Below, piece after piece: positions 1-7,511 of a DNA stretch of 32,913 nt; within the stretch, counting starts at the first letter, position 1; each line of letters begins with the position of its first letter. The position numbers and the translations under genes are program-made. This stretch comes from Thermoplasmatota archaeon. GTDB lineage: Archaea > Thermoplasmatota > Thermoplasmata > Thermoplasmatales > Thermoplasmataceae. Location: positions 1 to 32,913 of the forward strand of contig JAMDCA010000004.1 in NCBI GenBank assembly GCA_023489435.1, given 5' to 3'. The notes beneath the pieces are model-generated. The model saw nothing but the letters and a program-made list of their open reading frames with translations, was not told the origin of the DNA and searched no databases.

Positions 1-622
1 CTGAGAAATTGCAGGATACTGTTTCCATATGGGAAATAATGTCTGCAAGGCTTTCCCAGTGTATGGCCTGGTCCTGCGCTTTGTTGCTTGCCTCTTCCTT
101 CGAAACGCTCAATGCAGCCGACATTATAGCTGACTCAAGCAGTTTCATCGGATTTCTGGAAGGCCTGTGTTCTGAACCATGTGGATTCACAAGTCTTGAA
201 ATGTCTGGCGAACCTTTCCCTCTGGGAACACTTCCTTCATTTACTGAAAACGGCGTGATTCTGGACTGGTATGTGTACTTCCTGTCTTCCAGTGCCCAGG
301 ATGGCAGGTAGTTCACAGAATCTATTGAGGGGTTGTTGAATTCAATTTCATTGAAATTTGCATTTTTTCCAGAGATCTCACCCATAATCTTCCTGATGGC
401 TGGCCCATCCAGAAGTGGTGTTGGATCTCCGGACAATACAAGTTTAGACCCTTCGTCTGTGAATGTGGTTTTGAATTTGAAATCCTTTCCCAATGTCCTG
501 TAGGCGGCATATCCCGTTACAAGTTTCATGTTTGAGGCTGGCATAAGAGGCATTTGGCCATTCTGTGATGCTATGCTGTTCCCGTTCCTGTCGAGGAAAG
601 TATAGGCAAAGATTTCTTTCAT
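1..622 (-). CDS. D-alanyl-D-alanine carboxypeptidase-like protein, peptidase S13 (PBP4/DacB) family, 3' end outside window
   Basis: The frame is open from an ATG at 622 to the window edge, so the C-terminus is missing. Near the N-terminus PASNMK supplies the S-x-x-K nucleophile motif of penicillin-binding proteins, followed by the family pattern L-G-K-D-F-K-F-K-T. SWALEDRKYTYQ and PFSVNEGSV match the middle of S13 enzymes, and SCN at 8-16, preceded by LADIISHMETV, fits the second (S-x-N) motif. The third motif (K-T-G) would lie outside the window. S13 enzymes normally trim peptidoglycan peptides outside the cell. Here the protein begins almost directly before the S-x-x-K region, with no signal peptide visible, so it may act in the cytosol, perhaps as a D-peptidase or esterase. 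An AT-rich box about 30 nt upstream of the ATG suggests a short or absent leader. Confidence 0.75.
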   Translation of the reverse strand, partial: MKEIFAYTFLDRNGNSIASQNGQMPLMPASNMKLVTGYAAYRTLGKDFKFKTTFTDEGSKLVLSGDPTPLLDGPAIRKIMGEISGKNANFNEIEFNNPSIDSVNYLPSWALEDRKYTYQSRITPFSVNEGSVPRGKGSPDISRLVNPHGSEHRPSRNPMKLLESAIMSAALSVSKEEASNKAQDQAIHWESLADIISHMETVSCNFS

Positions 623-670
623 CCAGACCCGGAGGAATTGAAAAAGTATTAATTTATCAATCTAAAGTCG

Positions 671-1117
671 TCAGTGGGCAACCAGTATGAATTTCATCCC
701 GAACTTTCGCGCCAGTTCTCCGTCCAAGTCATCCCTGTCGCCAAAGTAAACAGACTTTTGGATGTCAATATCGTATTTTTCCATAGCCTGTTCGATCAGG
801 CCGGGCTCTGGTTTCCGGCAACTGCAATGCTCTTCCGGCGTGTGGGGGCAGATAAATGCATCGTCCACATGGACACCCATTTTTTCCATTTCCCTGAACA
901 GGGCTCCGTTAAAGGCATCCATTTCCTCTTGGGTGAAATATGCTCTGTTAAGGCCAGACTGGTTAGAAATCATGAAGATAAAGTATCCCCTTGACTGGTA
1001 TTCTCTCAGAGCCTTCACTGTATCAACATACACGTAGAGATCCTTAGGATCGTGGCAGTAAGGGCAGTCCCTGTTCAATGTTCCGTCCCTGTCCACAAAA
1101 ACTGCAGGCTTAGCCAT
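671..1117 (-). CDS. HAD-IIIA phosphatase, GmhB-like (heptose/histidinol-bisphosphate phosphatase type)
   Basis: The 148-residue protein starts with the HAD motif I DRDGTLN (Asp9 nucleophile, Asp11 acid/base). Motif II is in ISNQSG and the late acidic motif in FGDRDDLDGE. The stretch C-P-H-x5-C-S-C-R-K-P is the zinc-binding loop of the GmhB/HisB-N subfamily, which removes a phosphate from sugar bisphosphates such as D-glycero-D-manno-heptose 1,7-bisphosphate. Archaeal members are usually linked to nucleotide-sugar synthesis for surface glycans, but the substrate cannot be read from sequence. The gene lies 13 nt after the MTH1187-like gene and upstream of the S13 gene on the same strand, so a shared transcript is likely. 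Confidence 0.8.
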   Translation of the reverse strand: MAKPAVFVDRDGTLNRDCPYCHDPKDLYVYVDTVKALREYQSRGYFIFMISNQSGLNRAYFTQEEMDAFNGALFREMEKMGVHVDDAFICPHTPEEHCSCRKPEPGLIEQAMEKYDIDIQKSVYFGDRDDLDGELARKFGMKFILVAH

Positions 1118-1130
1118 TATTATTGTAACC

Positions 1131-1424
1131 TTAAGCTTCGCCTATTGCCTTAAGTTTTCTTTCAACATTGTTCTCTAGATCCACCCTGTGGTCAACCTTC
1201 ACAATGGTCTCTACTCTCTGGAATCCCTGTGATACAATGTATGCTTCTACTTTGGAAATTGCCATGAAGACTTCGTCCAGCGTCTTTCCCTCAAGGACCG
1301 TAGCCATACTATTTGGATAACACCTGAGACCGCTTTCCTTGAGCTTGGAAATAGCGGCCTTTATGGTTTCCCCGGCCGATACCCCTTTTCCAATTGGATA
1401 AAATGTCACATCTGCGACTATCAT
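1131..1424 (-). CDS. MTH1187/YkoF-family thiamine-binding-like protein (DUF77)
   Basis: The 97-residue protein has the ferredoxin-like pattern of the MTH1187 family: an N-terminal strand IVADVTFYPIG, the conserved G-x-S-x-x-E-T-I segment, Y-P-N-S-M-A-T-V-L-E-G in the middle, and a C-terminal helix with R-V-E-T-I-V-K-V-D-H-R-V-D. Relatives are small cytosolic oligomers; some bind thiamine or its pyrimidine precursor. The family has no known catalytic activity. The ATG at 1424 places the first strand at the N-terminus as in homologues. The gene sits 33 nt downstream of the large surface-protein gene and 13 nt upstream of the HAD phosphatase gene. Confidence 0.75.
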   Translation of the reverse strand: MIVADVTFYPIGKGVSAGETIKAAISKLKESGLRCYPNSMATVLEGKTLDEVFMAISKVEAYIVSQGFQRVETIVKVDHRVDLENNVERKLKAIGEA

Positions 1425-1457
1425 ATTTGAAAATCGCCCTGATGGATAAAAGTTTGA

Positions 1458-3962
1458 TCACTTCACGTCTTTGTGCCCGCAATACGGGCATGGAATTCTT
1501 TTCTTTTTCCTGGTTGAGCCGCAGCCACTGCAAACATACCAGGTATGGGAACCATTCCATCCGGCAATTGAGATTGCAATTATTCCTGCAAATGCCAGCG
1601 GGAGATAATATTCAGGAGTGGAAAGCCGATCCTCTATATATGCAGCCAACGGGATGACCTTCTGAGAAACCAAGCTCACACTGAAAGAACTGTTTTGAAC
1701 ATGAATTATTCCTGTTGAATTCTGCAATTCATATCCATGTGGATCCACTGCCTCGTAGTTGTAGGTTCCGGGCCGAAGCGCCACAGTTATTGACGAATTG
1801 TCCGAGACGAAAGTGGAACCAGCTATGATCAATTTCCAGTGGCTGTCTCCTGAGATATTGGGATTTTCAAACGAAACTTCGTACTGGACCATGAAGAAAG
1901 TGATATTATACTGGCTCTGAGAGGGCGTTAGGTTGAGGATTGCTGGAGAGGAACCGTATCCATTTGGTTCAATGATTCTGGCTGTTTCATTAACTGTAAT
2001 GTTTACGTAAATTGATGTGTCATTGTTGTAAAATGTAGTGTTTCCAATTGAAATACCCCATATCTTTCCATCAAGGCCACCATTGCTGACGATCCTGATC
2101 ATGTGCTCCTTTGGAGGTAAAATTCCCAGAAAATATGTGGAAGAGACTCTGCCTGAATTGTTGAAAGCGTGTTCCTCTCCGATTGCTGCCTTCGCATCAA
2201 GGGTATATTTTCCGGGTTCGAGATGCTCCGTCAGGTTAATGAAAACAGCCTTGCTTCCTGTAGTGCCGGGACTCCCGATAATTGTTTCTCCTTGCATGAT
2301 AGTAGAGCTGGCATTGTAAAGAGTCCAAGACAGATTTAGGTTTGCAGTGGCACTTAAATTTCCAGCCCATTGAAGGTAAAACTTCCCTGTTCCGTTTGCG
2401 TCAACGTGGAATCCGCTTAAGTTGAAACTTGAATATGGAATTGAAAGTGAGGTAAACGTGAAATTTAAAGGGCCCCTGTTCAGTGTAGGGAACGGCGAAA
2501 CGGAGAAATGCGAAATGCTGCCGGCTGATGAAATGCTGAAAGTACCTGTATAGTTGAAGTCACCCGAAACATTGGCCGTTTCATAAACCACTGCATCTGA
2601 TCCGTTGTATATCCAGCTACTTCCAGTGGAATTTATTGAGTTCAGGAACACCTTACCTGCAAGGTTCTCGTGGCCGGAAGGTGAAATGCCGTATTGCAGG
2701 TTCTGTACGGGAATGTCATGTGAATATGCGTTCACATTAATCTCGCTCATGAAGTAAATCCGGGAATCATGATTTTGGAAAAATGGGTCAAAGTAACTGC
2801 CCTGTCCCGTAATGGAACTGTCCCCTATTGTTAGAGTTGATCTATTTAGGTTCATGAACAGTTTGTCAGGATTTGCCTGTCCACTTGTAAGAACGTTTTC
2901 CGCGTCATTCACCCCTATGGATGAGTTGAACACCGTAACGTTGGAATTTGAAAAGTTGTATGAATAGGGGCTATTCCCATAGAGAGAAACTGTATCATTT
3001 GAATAGAAGAATTCACTGAGGTTGTATATTGTTATTGGAGTCTGGCTGTTTATCACAGAAATCAGGTAGAAGTTCGCAGAGTTTTCCATCCAGGTGAGAT
3101 TGTGTTCAGTTCCGCTGAAGTTGAGCTTGAAACTCTGGGTAGCCTGTTTTTCCGAAAGGTTAAAGGGCAACATATATTCCTCAAGCAGTTTTCCACCATA
3201 TCCAATTTTCAGGTAATTGTTACTTTCATTGTATTTCGAACTGTATGTTACATTGATCACAGCTGAGTTGATGTGGGCTTTGTATCTGATGTGAGAAGCA
3301 GGAGTCATTTTTATGGTTGAATTGGTCGAACTGTATGGGGTGTTGTACAGGTACTGAAAACCATCCCGGAATTGATATGGCGCATTTTGCCTGTAAAGGC
3401 CATTTACAGTGCTGCTCAAAATTGATATCTGCGAATAATTGGAGGAAATTCTCAAGGAACTGTCATAAGGATTCTTGGAATCTGAAACGGACGTATTGAC
3501 AGTTGAGTTCTCCATTCGCGCGTAACTGTGGTTGAAGGCTATAGCACCCGGGAATAAGAGAGTTGAATTCTGTAAATTAAATCTCGAACCCGGTTCCATG
3601 AAAATGGAAAAGTTCAGAACCTTTGAATAGGATACGTTGTCCAGTGAAATATATGAGTTGGTAACGGACAGGTTTCCATAGACTTTCATATGAATGGTGG
3701 TATCGTAAAGGCTTTCCACCAAAAGGTTTTCATGGGAAATCGTATAGTTTTGACCTGCCTTTACAGTAACATTGCCGGTAAGATAAAATGTGGATCCTTG
3801 AGGCGAACTGGAGTATGATTGTGAAGCAAGTATTCCAGAAGAAACTGCGCTGCTCGGCTGACCCGAGTGTGTATTGTAAGGAATCTGGACCAGAAGACAC
3901 GCTACTAACATAGTTATGAGCCAGACCTTAGGATTTATCTCAATTAAACGCCATTCCCCCAT
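1458..3962 (-). CDS. Large secreted, sequon-rich surface protein with C-terminal transmembrane helix and zinc ribbon
   Basis: The frame opens at 4040, but the ATG at 3962 is preferred: it gives a clear signal sequence (VWLITMLVACLLVQIPYN) and lies about 30 nt from a TATA-like box at 3989-3996. The roughly 830-residue protein is mostly beta-rich, with dozens of N-x-S/T sequons, consistent with a glycosylated surface protein. It includes parallel-beta-like repeats (xxVYNSSIxx, xxTLTIGDSSI) and, near residues 720-790, a PEGA/thermopsin-type Ig-like module. Near the C-terminus a hydrophobic helix (YYLPLAFAGIIAISIAGW) is followed by C-S-G-C-G, a basic patch and C-P-Y-C-G, a zinc ribbon expected to be cytosolic. 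No peptidase motif was recognised. Function unknown; possibly an S-layer-associated or sensory protein. Confidence 0.75.
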   Translation of the reverse strand: MGEWRLIEINPKVWLITMLVACLLVQIPYNTHSGQPSSAVSSGILASQSYSSSPQGSTFYLTGNVTVKAGQNYTISHENLLVESLYDTTIHMKVYGNLSVTNSYISLDNVSYSKVLNFSIFMEPGSRFNLQNSTLLFPGAIAFNHSYARMENSTVNTSVSDSKNPYDSSLRISSNYSQISILSSTVNGLYRQNAPYQFRDGFQYLYNTPYSSTNSTIKMTPASHIRYKAHINSAVINVTYSSKYNESNNYLKIGYGGKLLEEYMLPFNLSEKQATQSFKLNFSGTEHNLTWMENSANFYLISVINSQTPITIYNLSEFFYSNDTVSLYGNSPYSYNFSNSNVTVFNSSIGVNDAENVLTSGQANPDKLFMNLNRSTLTIGDSSITGQGSYFDPFFQNHDSRIYFMSEINVNAYSHDIPVQNLQYGISPSGHENLAGKVFLNSINSTGSSWIYNGSDAVVYETANVSGDFNYTGTFSISSAGSISHFSVSPFPTLNRGPLNFTFTSLSIPYSSFNLSGFHVDANGTGKFYLQWAGNLSATANLNLSWTLYNASSTIMQGETIIGSPGTTGSKAVFINLTEHLEPGKYTLDAKAAIGEEHAFNNSGRVSSTYFLGILPPKEHMIRIVSNGGLDGKIWGISIGNTTFYNNDTSIYVNITVNETARIIEPNGYGSSPAILNLTPSQSQYNITFFMVQYEVSFENPNISGDSHWKLIIAGSTFVSDNSSITVALRPGTYNYEAVDPHGYELQNSTGIIHVQNSSFSVSLVSQKVIPLAAYIEDRLSTPEYYLPLAFAGIIAISIAGWNGSHTWYVCSGCGSTRKKKRIPCPYCGHKDVK

Positions 3963-3988
3963 ATAGAGGTAATACCCATTTTGGTCGG

Positions 3989-3996
3989 TTATTTTA
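3989..3996 (-). promoter_or_regulatory. TATA-like box for the surface-protein gene
   Basis: On the minus strand the sequence reads GTAAAATAACC, centred about 30 nt upstream of the ATG at 3962. Transcription would begin at or very near the start codon, which supports 3962 over the upstream in-frame ATG at 4040. Confidence 0.5.
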
Positions 3997-4033
3997 CACT
4001 TTTGCTCGAAAAACCCACTTATTGGGAATAAAA

Positions 4034-4050
4034 TAAACACTTATTGTTTA
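4034..4050. repeat. Short inverted repeat upstream of the surface-protein promoter
   Basis: TAAACA-CTTAT-TGTTTA is a perfect 6-bp inverted repeat with a 5-nt spacer, about 40 bp upstream of the TATA-like box at 3989-3996. It may be a regulator site; at this size chance is not excluded. Confidence 0.3.
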
Positions 4051-4159
4051 CAAATTTGCTCCCTTGAAGGCTTACCAAGTTAACCATTTTCTGTGTTAAT
4101 TAGATTCCTTCAAGTTTTTTAATAATTCATGCCGTGAGTATTACCCGGTATCCAATCAG

Positions 4160-4270
4160 ATGACTGACAAGAAATTTTTGATAACCGTTTTGCTCGCCGA
4201 TATGGAAAGGCGACTGTATGGTGAGTTTTGTTCGATATTTCCCTCTTCAACGAACTCTTTCAAGCTTTGA
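4160..4270 (+). other. Intergenic stretch 3963-4259 with a possible 36-residue ORF
   Basis: The stretch between the surface-protein gene and the broken toxin holds the promoter and repeat listed separately. It also has one short plus-strand frame, ATG at 4160 to stop at 4270, starting MTDKKFLITVLLADMERR. It is antisense to the decayed toxin remnant, and its composition is coherent in both directions. A TATA-like run (TTTTTTAATAA) lies near 4115-4125. I do not recognise the peptide and cannot tell a real small protein from the shadow of the degraded toxin gene. Confidence 0.2.
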
Positions 4271-4463
4271 AACGGTTAGTGGCCAGGAAATCAATATCCA
4301 GTGAGTATTTCCATGGGTTATATGAATGAACGGCCCAACCACCAATTAGTACGAGGTCTCCTTGCCTAAATTCTTCATTTTTTGCGCTCCAACTGAAGAT
4401 GTAACCCAGTTCTTCGTAAGAATAACCTGCTAAAGTTTCATCAGCGCCTTCACTTTTTGCCAT
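4260..4463 (-). pseudogene. Truncated AbiEii-like nucleotidyltransferase toxin
   Basis: The 67-residue frame contains LIGGWAVHSYNPWKYSLDIDF, trimmed here to its key features: the G-G-W and D-x-D elements of the DNA polymerase-beta-type nucleotidyltransferases used as type IV (AbiEii) toxins. Those proteins are usually 200-300 residues. Here translation stops right after the D-x-D strand. Reading in the -1 frame after R-F-K restores a plausible continuation (S-L-K-E-F-V-E-E-G) down to a stop at 4156, as if one A had been lost from a short A run. Even then only about 37 residues are added, so the gene is decayed. Its ATG overlaps the 3' end of the upstream antitoxin-like gene by 14 nt, the coupling typical of such pairs. 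Confidence 0.6.
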
Positions 4464-5496
4464 CTTTGCTCACCAATTCTTTTAGAGATGCGCGACCATC
4501 AATTCCTAATCCTGCTAAGTCAAGTAAATTCTGGCAAAGGCTTACTATTCGTACTCCTCCTAAAATTTGTGAGGAACCCATAATATCCCTGTCAGGTGTG
4601 TACACTTTCAAAGCGCAACCTTTCTCATTATTAACAGAAAAGATCCTAAGATTTTGTCTAGCTCTGGGGTCCGGCATGTAAATGTACGCGGTGTCGTCCC
4701 TGATTGTAGTTGATCCATAATATAGGGAAGAGGAATGTGCTGTGAAAGCGTATTCGATTCCAAGTTTGTTGAGATTCAAGGCAACTTCATTGATACAGTC
4801 ATTAGAAATCTTGAATCTGGTATGAATGGTTTCTACGTGGAGGCTTTCCAGCGGTCTTTCCCAGGAAACTGCATTAAATAATTTGTCGAGATCTTTTATC
4901 ATCAGGCCATATGACATATGAATGATCCCTGCGTCTCCGAGTTTGTGAATGATGGAGTTTGTCCAGCCGTATGACACATTTGCTTCTTTAGACAGGGAAA
5001 GAATACTTGGAGGTTTTTTAGAGAGAATAGTACAAATTATTTTCCAGGCTTTATGAGAAGTAATTTTCGCTGGGGATGATCTTACGCTAAACTCTCGATT
5101 GCTTTCTGTTGAATTGTATTGCTCTGGTGCCAGAATATTATACAATTTATGAGGGAGGATCACTATTTCGACTCCAAGTTTATCGGCTAATTCCTGCGTA
5201 CTGTACTTTAATGACTTACCGGCACATACTAATCTTATGCGGTTCTTTATATTTCTCTGATCTTCTAACAACCGTGAAAGTGCATATATTCGATAGACCG
5301 TATCTTCATTTATTCTTGATTTTAACTCAATTAATGTGACATAATTCAAGGATTCGACTGCCTTATCTATTAGGAACTCTCTGTTCCCCAGCTTGATTGA
5401 AAAGTTATCCTCAAACCGGGCATCCAGAGGCAGTCCAAGTTTTTCCAGAAGGTAATGGTTCGCTTGTTCCAGCTCGTCATCCATTAGTATCTGCAT
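4450..5496 (-). CDS. AbiEi-like antitoxin/transcriptional regulator with N-terminal PD-(D/E)XK-like domain
   Basis: The 348-residue protein has two parts. Residues 1-120 look like a restriction-endonuclease fold: Asp44, then Glu57-x-Lys59 in a strand (VTLIELKS), followed by a helix and strands (IRLVCAGKS, LGVEIVILP) ordered as in PD-(D/E)XK nucleases. Residues about 150-210 form a winged helix (ILSLSKEANVSYGWTNSIIHKL). The C-terminal part (LNKLGIEYAFTAHSSSLYYG, GGVRIVSLCQNLLDLAGLG) resembles the sensor domain of AbiEi antitoxins, which repress their own operon. It overlaps the broken nucleotidyltransferase gene. Known AbiEi proteins lack a nuclease domain as far as I recall. Whether the nuclease is active, and its substrate, is unknown. 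ATG at 5496; Met5 is an alternative. Confidence 0.6.
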   Translation of the reverse strand: MQILMDDELEQANHYLLEKLGLPLDARFEDNFSIKLGNREFLIDKAVESLNYVTLIELKSRINEDTVYRIYALSRLLEDQRNIKNRIRLVCAGKSLKYSTQELADKLGVEIVILPHKLYNILAPEQYNSTESNREFSVRSSPAKITSHKAWKIICTILSKKPPSILSLSKEANVSYGWTNSIIHKLGDAGIIHMSYGLMIKDLDKLFNAVSWERPLESLHVETIHTRFKISNDCINEVALNLNKLGIEYAFTAHSSSLYYGSTTIRDDTAYIYMPDPRARQNLRIFSVNNEKGCALKVYTPDRDIMGSSQILGGVRIVSLCQNLLDLAGLGIDGRASLKELVSKDGKK

Positions 5497-5516
5497 TTAC
5501 TGATAGCTTATTAATC

Positions 5517-5569
5517 TATCACTGATACCTATCTGTGATTACAGATACCTTAAAAACATATCAGTGATA
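5517..5569. promoter_or_regulatory. Nested inverted repeats upstream of the AbiE-like locus, probable operator
   Basis: TATCACTGATA (5517-5527) and its exact reverse complement TATCAGTGATA (5559-5569) flank a second inverted repeat, TATCTGT-GATT-ACAGATA (5530-5547). All lie 21-73 nt upstream of the antitoxin-like ATG. AbiEi-type antitoxins are known to bind paired inverted repeats in their own promoter, so the adjacent winged-helix protein is the natural ligand. Confidence 0.6.
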
Positions 5570-5632
5570 AGAAGTGACAACTGTAAAGAATATAAGTCAA
5601 TAGGAATAGAAAAATAAGCTATATTCGCAATT

Positions 5633-6688
5633 TCAGAGCTGGTCTTTCAGCAGTAAGACAGTAGAATCCTTCATCTCACGGAAAAGTTTGCTTTTCTGGG
5701 AAAGGAACCTTATGTGGGCACGGTCAATGTTCCATGCCATCTTGTCACTGACATCAGCCATTTTCAGGTACTCCTTGAGGATAATTGATTCAAGGACTGC
5801 TTCCATGAAAATGATGTAATTGTTCCTGTTGTAGCTCACTGGCTTTATGTGGGAGAACTTTGAGCCAAAATATGAAAGGAAGAACAGCCAGGACCTCGAA
5901 AGGCCGTCAATATCCCTGATAATTTGCCTCAAGACCTTCAGGTCGTTCATGGAGTGGTTGCAGGAAATGATCAGGTCTCTCATGTGCCTGTATGACTCCC
6001 CGAACGGCCTGCCTTGGTTCAATGGGAATTCCCTTATGCTGACTATCTCCCTCTTGAACTGGTCGTCGCCTTTGAGAATATTTGTGGGGCAGGCAAATAC
6101 CCCGTAGTTTATTGACACCCGGGAAAAGAGGTCAATGTCTTCGCCATTAGAGAGATTTCTCCACCCACCAACCTCAACGATTATTTCCCTGCTGACAAGA
6201 GGCAGTTCAGAATAGTAAAGCCTCTTGAGCTTTAACTTGAGGAAATCATGCAACACATCAGAATATGCAATGGGATAGGCAATTCCGGTGTTAAAAGGAA
6301 CTATGAATTTGCCGGTAGAATAGTCGAATGAGATACTCTTCCCCTGGCTGAATGACTCCAGGTTCGACTCAAGCAACACCAGGCTCTGGCAGGTTTTTCT
6401 CAATTCTCTGAGGACAGGTTGAAAAGCTTCAGGAGCACGTTTATGGGCGACAACGATCTCAAATTCCCTGCCAAGCTCTTCGGCAATCGTATTAATGCTT
6501 CGAATGGAATCCACAAAACGGGGAGTAACTTCCAAGGCGGAGCCTATGAAACTGATGGTGTAATTGTAATCTGTCGGCTTCAGGGTGTTAGCATCCCGTT
6601 GAAGCAAAGCCTCCTGTGGGTCCACCATAAACTTATGACATCTCTTGATATAATCTTGGCTGTAGCCTCTCAATTCCTGATACTTCAC
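5633..6688 (-). CDS. Family 2 (GT-A fold) glycosyltransferase
   Basis: The 351-residue protein has the outline of a GT-A glycosyltransferase. An early strand YTISFIGSALE is followed by SINTIAEELGREFEIVVAHKRA, where family 2 enzymes bind the nucleotide sugar. Near residues 174-187, GGWRNLSNGEDIDL matches the acceptor-site E-D of family 2 enzymes (the usual G-G-F-x-x-x-x-E-D-x-D-L). The C-terminal 120 residues are helical, without a clear membrane anchor. The start is a GTG at 6688. It probably transfers a sugar during surface glycan or protein N-glycan assembly; donor and acceptor are not predictable. It is followed downstream by the AbiE-like locus and preceded by a 150-nt gap. Confidence 0.6.
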   Translation of the reverse strand: MKYQELRGYSQDYIKRCHKFMVDPQEALLQRDANTLKPTDYNYTISFIGSALEVTPRFVDSIRSINTIAEELGREFEIVVAHKRAPEAFQPVLRELRKTCQSLVLLESNLESFSQGKSISFDYSTGKFIVPFNTGIAYPIAYSDVLHDFLKLKLKRLYYSELPLVSREIIVEVGGWRNLSNGEDIDLFSRVSINYGVFACPTNILKGDDQFKREIVSIREFPLNQGRPFGESYRHMRDLIISCNHSMNDLKVLRQIIRDIDGLSRSWLFFLSYFGSKFSHIKPVSYNRNNYIIFMEAVLESIILKEYLKMADVSDKMAWNIDRAHIRFLSQKSKLFREMKDSTVLLLKDQL

Positions 6689-6843
6689 TTATTTCCATTT
6701 CGCCTGCACAAAATCATTCAGAGATAAAGCTGCCAAAGAATAAATTGAAAAAAACTTTTCCGGTCAGATGCACCTATAATAGCTGACATTAGCTAAATCG
6801 CATAGGGAATTATCGGCACGGCAAGAAGAAATCTTCCACCAGT

Positions 6844-7500
6844 CTAGTAAAATGACAGTTCATTCCAGACCCTTTTCAGGTTCTCTTCAAGTTTGGAAAA
6901 GATTTCACCGGTCAAGGGGCTGTTCCTTATGAGGTCCCTCATGGATTCAACGTTGTAGTTTGTGACTGACCTTGAGAGATCCAGTATCCTGTCGTATTCC
7001 TTAGTTCTGGGAACCTGGTCAAGATTGGAAATCTTTCTTGCCATAAGTGACAGTATGTACGGCTTTACAAGTAGTTCTGATACCTGGGCATCGAATTTTG
7101 ACGTATCCTGCGTAACGAAATTTGCTCCGTTGAACAGGTCCAGAATAACTTCATCATAACCGTCCCGGCTGATATCTGTTATGATATTAACCACCTTCCT
7201 TGGCTGTTCACCAGCTTCAGGAATTATCCCGAGCGATACTACCTGGCCCCTGAACTGTAGCATGGGGGTTTTTGCCATTGAGAATTCTATTACCTTTTCC
7301 CTGTTCTCAAGTTTCGATATGATCCTCCGGTTGACGGTGGTGGTGTGGTTCAGCACAAGGTAATCAAAGTCTTGCATCATGCCAGCAATCCTGGACGGAT
7401 TTTCATCTTCTGATACCCCCATTTCATGTTTGTTGGAGATCAACAGCTGCATGATTATGTCAAGGACTTCATTTTGTGTGGAGCAAACAAGGACTTTCAA
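6844..7500 (-). CDS. Divergent TyrA (prephenate dehydrogenase)-like protein
   Basis: The 218-residue protein begins at a TTG (7500), 11 nt after the stop of the small upstream gene. The second half resembles the dimerisation part of TyrA: FRGQVVSLGIIP where TyrA has the H-P-M-F-G-P and L-x-G-x-x-V-V-L segment, GANFVTQDTSKFDAQVSELLVKPYILSL where it has the E-E-H-D and helix, and a C-terminal D-L-I-R-N-S-P-L-T-x-E-I-x-x-x-L-x-E-x-L. TyrA oxidises prephenate or arogenate in tyrosine synthesis. The expected N-terminal G-x-G-x-x-G is absent (MKVLVCSTQNEVLDII), so NAD binding and catalysis are doubtful. It may be a regulatory or repurposed relative. No other aromatic pathway gene is nearby. Confidence 0.4.
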   Translation of the reverse strand: MKVLVCSTQNEVLDIIMQLLISNKHEMGVSEDENPSRIAGMMQDFDYLVLNHTTTVNRRIISKLENREKVIEFSMAKTPMLQFRGQVVSLGIIPEAGEQPRKVVNIITDISRDGYDEVILDLFNGANFVTQDTSKFDAQVSELLVKPYILSLMARKISNLDQVPRTKEYDRILDLSRSVTNYNVESMRDLIRNSPLTGEIFSKLEENLKRVWNELSFY

Positions 7501-7511
7501 GTTACAAGCCC

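Noticed and set aside
9-311. 100-codon plus-strand frame at the window start
   Set aside because: Antisense to the S13 carboxypeptidase, which shows ordered family motifs on the minus strand.
6778-6795. Short inverted repeat TAGCT/AGCTA before the glycosyltransferase gene's upstream neighbour
   Set aside because: Only 5 bp per arm, within chance expectation for a gap of this size.
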